From Megaleporinus macrocephalus (taxonomy: Eukaryota > Chordata > Actinopteri > Characiformes > Anostomidae), in NCBI GenBank assembly GCA_021613375.1, contig CM038717.1:34881994-34945993 (forward strand): a DNA stretch of 64,000 nt, in the 5' to 3' direction. The notes under the pieces are model-generated. The model ran no database searches, was not told where the DNA came from, and saw only the letters and a list, made by a program, of their open reading frames with translations. The translations under genes were made by a program, and so were the position numbers. Positions 59,591 through 64,000 of the stretch are shown here, one piece after another; within the stretch, counting starts at the first letter, position 1; each line of letters begins with the position of its first letter.

Positions 59591-62500
59591 ACCACTACAC
59601 CACCATACTGACCACTACACCACCGTACTGACCACTACACCACCATACTAACCACTACACCACCATACTGACCACTACACCACCATACTGACCACTACAC
59701 CACCGTACTAACCACTACACCACCATACTGACCACTACACCACCATACTGACCACTACACCACCATACTGACCACTACACCACCATACTAACCACTACAC
59801 CACCATACTAACCACTACATCACCTTACTAACCACTACACCACCATACTGACCACTACACCACCATACTGACCACTACACCACCATACTAACCACTACAC
59901 CACCGTACTGACCACTACACCACCGTACTAACCACTACACCACCGTACTGACCACTACACCACCGTACTGACCACTACACCACCGTACTGACCACTACAC
60001 CACCATACTAACCACTACACCACCATACTGACCACTACACCACCTTACTGACCACTACACCACCATACTGACCACTACACCACCATACTGACCACTACAC
60101 CACCATACTAACCACTACACCACCGTACTGACCACTACACCACCGTACTGACCACTACACCACCGTACTGACCACTACACCACCGTACTAACCACTACAC
60201 CACCATACTAACCACTACACCACCGTACTAACCACTACACCACCGTACTAACCACTACACCACCGTACTAACCACTACACCACCGTACTAACCACTACAC
60301 CACCATACTAACCACTACACCACCGTACTAACCACTACACCACCGTACTAACCACTACACCACCATACTAACCACTACACCACCGTACTAACCACTACAC
60401 CACCGTACTAACCACTACACCACCATACTAACCACTACACCACCGTACTAACCACTACACCTCCATACTAACCACTACACCACCATACTGACCACTACAC
60501 CACCTTACTAACCATTACACCACCTTACTAACCATTACACCACCTTACTAACCATTACACCACCTTACTAACCACTACACCACCTTACTAACCACTACAC
60601 CACCTTACTAACCACTACACCACCTTACTAACCACTACACCACCATACTAACCACTACACCACCACACTGACCACTACACCACCACACTGACCACTACAC
60701 CACCACACTGACCACTACACCACCGTACTAACCACTACACCACCATACTAACCACTACACCACCATACTAACACTACACCACCGTACTGACCACTACACC
60801 ACTGTGTTAACCACTTCACCACCGTACTAACCACTACACCACCATACTAACCACTACACCACCGTACTAACCACTACACCACCGTACTAACCACTACACC
60901 ACCGTGTTAACCACTACACCACCGTGTTAACCACTTCACCACCGTACTAACCACTACACCACCATACTAACCACTACACCACCATACTGACCACTACACC
61001 ACCATACTGACCACTACACCACCATACTAACCACTACACCACCGTACTAACCACCACACCACCGTACTAACCACCACACCACCGTACTGACCACCACACC
61101 ACCGTACTGACCACCACACCACCATACTGACCACTACACCACCTTACTAACCATTACACCACCTTACTAACCACTACACCACCGTACTAACCACTACACC
61201 ACCGTACTGACCACTACACCACCGTACTAACCACTACACCACCATACTGACCACTACACCACCACACTGACCACTACACCACCACACTGACCACTACACC
61301 ACCGTACTGACCACTACACCACCGTACTAACCACTACACCACCGTACTAACCACTACACCACCACACTGACCACTACACCACCACACTGACCACTACACC
61401 ACCACACTGACCACTACACCACCGTACTGACCACTACACCACCTTACTAACCACTACACCACCATACTAACCACTACACCACCATACTAACCACTACACC
61501 ACCACACTGACCACTACACCACCACACTGACCACTACACCACCACACTGACCACTACACCACCACACTGACCACTACACCACCGTACTGACCACTACACC
61601 ACCGTACTAACCACTACACCACCATACTAACCACTACACCACCATACTAACATTACACCACCGTACTGACCACTACACCACTGTGTTAACCACTTCACCA
61701 CCGTACTAACCACTACACCACCGTACTAACCACTACACCACCGTACTAACCACTACACCACCGTACTAACCACTACACCACTGTGTTAACCACTACACCA
61801 CCGTACTAACCACTACACCACCATACTAACCACTACACCACCATACTAACCACTACACCACCATACTGACCACTACACCACCGTACTAACCACTACACCA
61901 CCGTACTAACCACTACACCACCATACTGACCACTACACCACCATACTGACCACTACACCACCGTACTGACCACTACACCACCGTACTAACCACTACACCA
62001 CCGTACTAACCACTACACCACCGTGTTAACCACTACACCACCGTGTTAACCACTACACCACCATACTAACCACTACACCACCATACTAACCACTACACCA
62101 CCATACTAACCACTACACCACCATACTAACCACTACACCACCGTACTAACCACTACACCACCGTACTGACCACTACACCACTGTGTTAACCACTTCACCA
62201 CCGTACTAACCACTACACCACCATACTAACCACTACACCACCGTACTAACCACTACACCACCGTACTAACCACTACACCACCGTGTTAACCACTACACCA
62301 CCGTACTAACCACTACACCACCGTACTAACCACTACACCACCGTACTAACCACTACACCACCGTACTAACCACTACACCACCGTACTAACCACTACACCA
62401 CCATACTAACCACTACACCACCATACTAACCACTACACCACCATACTGACCACTACACCACCATACTGACCACTACACCACCGTACTAACCACTACACCA

Positions 62501-64000
62501 CCATACTAACCACTACACCACCATACTAACCACTACACCACCGTACTAACCACTACACCACCGTGTTAACCACTACACCACCGTACTAACCACTACACCA
62601 CCATACTAACCACTACACCACCATACTAACCACTACACCACCATACTAACCACTACTCCACCGTGCTGACCACTACACCACCGTACTAACCACTACACCA
62701 CCGTACTAACCACTACACCACCATACTAACCACTACACCACCATACTAACCACTACACCACCGTACTAACCACTACACCACCATACTAACCACTACACCA
62801 CCGTACTAACCACTACACCACCGTACTAACCACTACACCACTGTGTTAACCACTTCACCACCGTACTAACCACTACACCACCATACTAACCACTACACCA
62901 CCATACTAACCACTACACCACCATACTAACCACTACACCACCATACTAACCACTACACCACCATACTAACCACTACACCACCATACTAACCACTACTCCA
63001 CCGTGCTGACCACTACACCACCGTACTAACCACTACACCACCGTACTAACCACTACACCACCATACTAACCACTACACCACCATACTAACCACTACACCA
63101 CCGTACTAACCACTACACCACCGTACTAACCACTACACCACCGTACTAACCACTACACCACCGTACTAACCACTACACCACCGTACTAACCACTACACCA
63201 CCTTACTGACCACTACACCACCATACTGACCACTACACCACCGTACTAACCACTATACCACCGTACTAACCACTACACCACCATACTAACCACTACACCA
63301 CCATACTAACCACTACACCACCGTACTAACCACTACACCACCATACTAACCACTACTCCACCGTACTAACCACTACACCACCATACTAACCACTACACCA
63401 CCGTACTAACCACTACACCACCATACTAACCACTACACCACCATACTGACCACTACACCACCATACTAACCACTACACCACCATACTAACCACTACACCA
63501 CCATACTAACCACTACACCACCATACTAACCACTACACCACCATACTGACCACTACACCACCATACTAACCACTACACCACCATACTAACCACTACACCA
63601 CCGTACTTACCACTACACCACCATACTAACCACTACACCACCGTACTAACCACTACACCACCGTACTAACCACTACACCACCATACTAACCACTACACCA
63701 CCATACTGACCACTACACCACCATACTAACCACTACACCACCATACTAACCACTACACCACCGTACTAACCACTACACCACCGTACTAACCACTACACCA
63801 CCATACTAACCACTACACCACCGTACTAACCACTATACCACCGTACTAACCACTACACCACCGTACTAACCACTACACCACCGTACTAACCACTACACCA
63901 CCATACTAACCACTACACCACCATACTAACCACTACACCACCATACTAACCACTACTCCACCGTGCTGACCACTACACCACCGTACTAACCACTACACCA
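59570..64000 (-). repeat. 20-bp satellite array built on the SINE head, runs off the window
   Basis: More than 220 tandem copies of ACCACTACACCACCGTACTA (minus strand TAGTACGGTGGTGTAGTGGT). Variants are GTACTG, ATACTA, TTACTA, CACACTG and GTGTTA. Two units lack one base (near 60772 and 61651). The unit equals the head of the adjacent SINE, including its A-box-like sequence. It is probably inside an aggf1 intron, since the 5' aggf1 exons have not appeared. Confidence 0.95.

Noticed and set aside
1..64000. CRISPR arrays, operons, bacterial promoters or rRNA/tRNA genes
   Set aside because: None seen. The regular arrays lack spacers, and the tRNA-like sequences are SINE heads.

Overview
This window is vertebrate nuclear DNA from a teleost fish. 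The evidence is spliced genes, tRNA-headed SINEs, Tc1-like transposon debris, a Ty3/gypsy fragment and abundant micro- and minisatellites. The repeats resemble families I associate with otophysan fishes (characins and relatives), but I cannot name the species. A run of exactly 1,000 N (36337-37336) is an assembly placeholder.

Layout. (1) 1-8.9 kb: intergenic DNA with a broken Ty3/gypsy pol fragment, SINE pieces and a Tc1-like element. (2) 9-30 kb: four tandem minus-strand loci for seven-transmembrane receptors whose core is closest to proteinase-activated receptor 2 (PAR2, F2RL1): exons at 8984-10077, 15260-16350 (plus 18247-18348), a pseudogene at 22302-23706, and 26494-27563 (plus 29947-29956). 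A two-exon remnant of a tubby-like gene lies between the first and second. (3) 30-39 kb: repeats and the gap, with no gene recognised. (4) 39.1 kb to the right edge: the 3' part of aggf1 on the minus strand. Nine exons encode an Arg/Ser/Lys-rich linker, the FHA domain, the conserved post-FHA block, the G-patch and the C-terminus. Its 5' exons (including the OCRE repeats) must lie beyond position 64000.

From general knowledge, human 5q13 carries F2RL2-F2R-F2RL1-S100Z-CRHBP-AGGF1, so finding PAR2-like genes beside aggf1 supports both identifications. S100Z and CRHBP were not seen.

Main points of interest. The receptors keep the PAR2 core, but their first exons encode only a few residues, so they appear to lack the usual signal peptide and the tethered-ligand site. 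In the second gene the ancestral ATG of exon 1 has become AAG, and the first usable ATG sits in an extra 102-nt exon rich in acidic and aromatic residues. Nearly every long aggf1 intron holds its own unrelated tandem array, together about half of the locus. The largest, 59570 to at least 64000, is a 20-bp satellite that looks like an amplified head (Pol III A-box region) of the SINE lying directly beside it.
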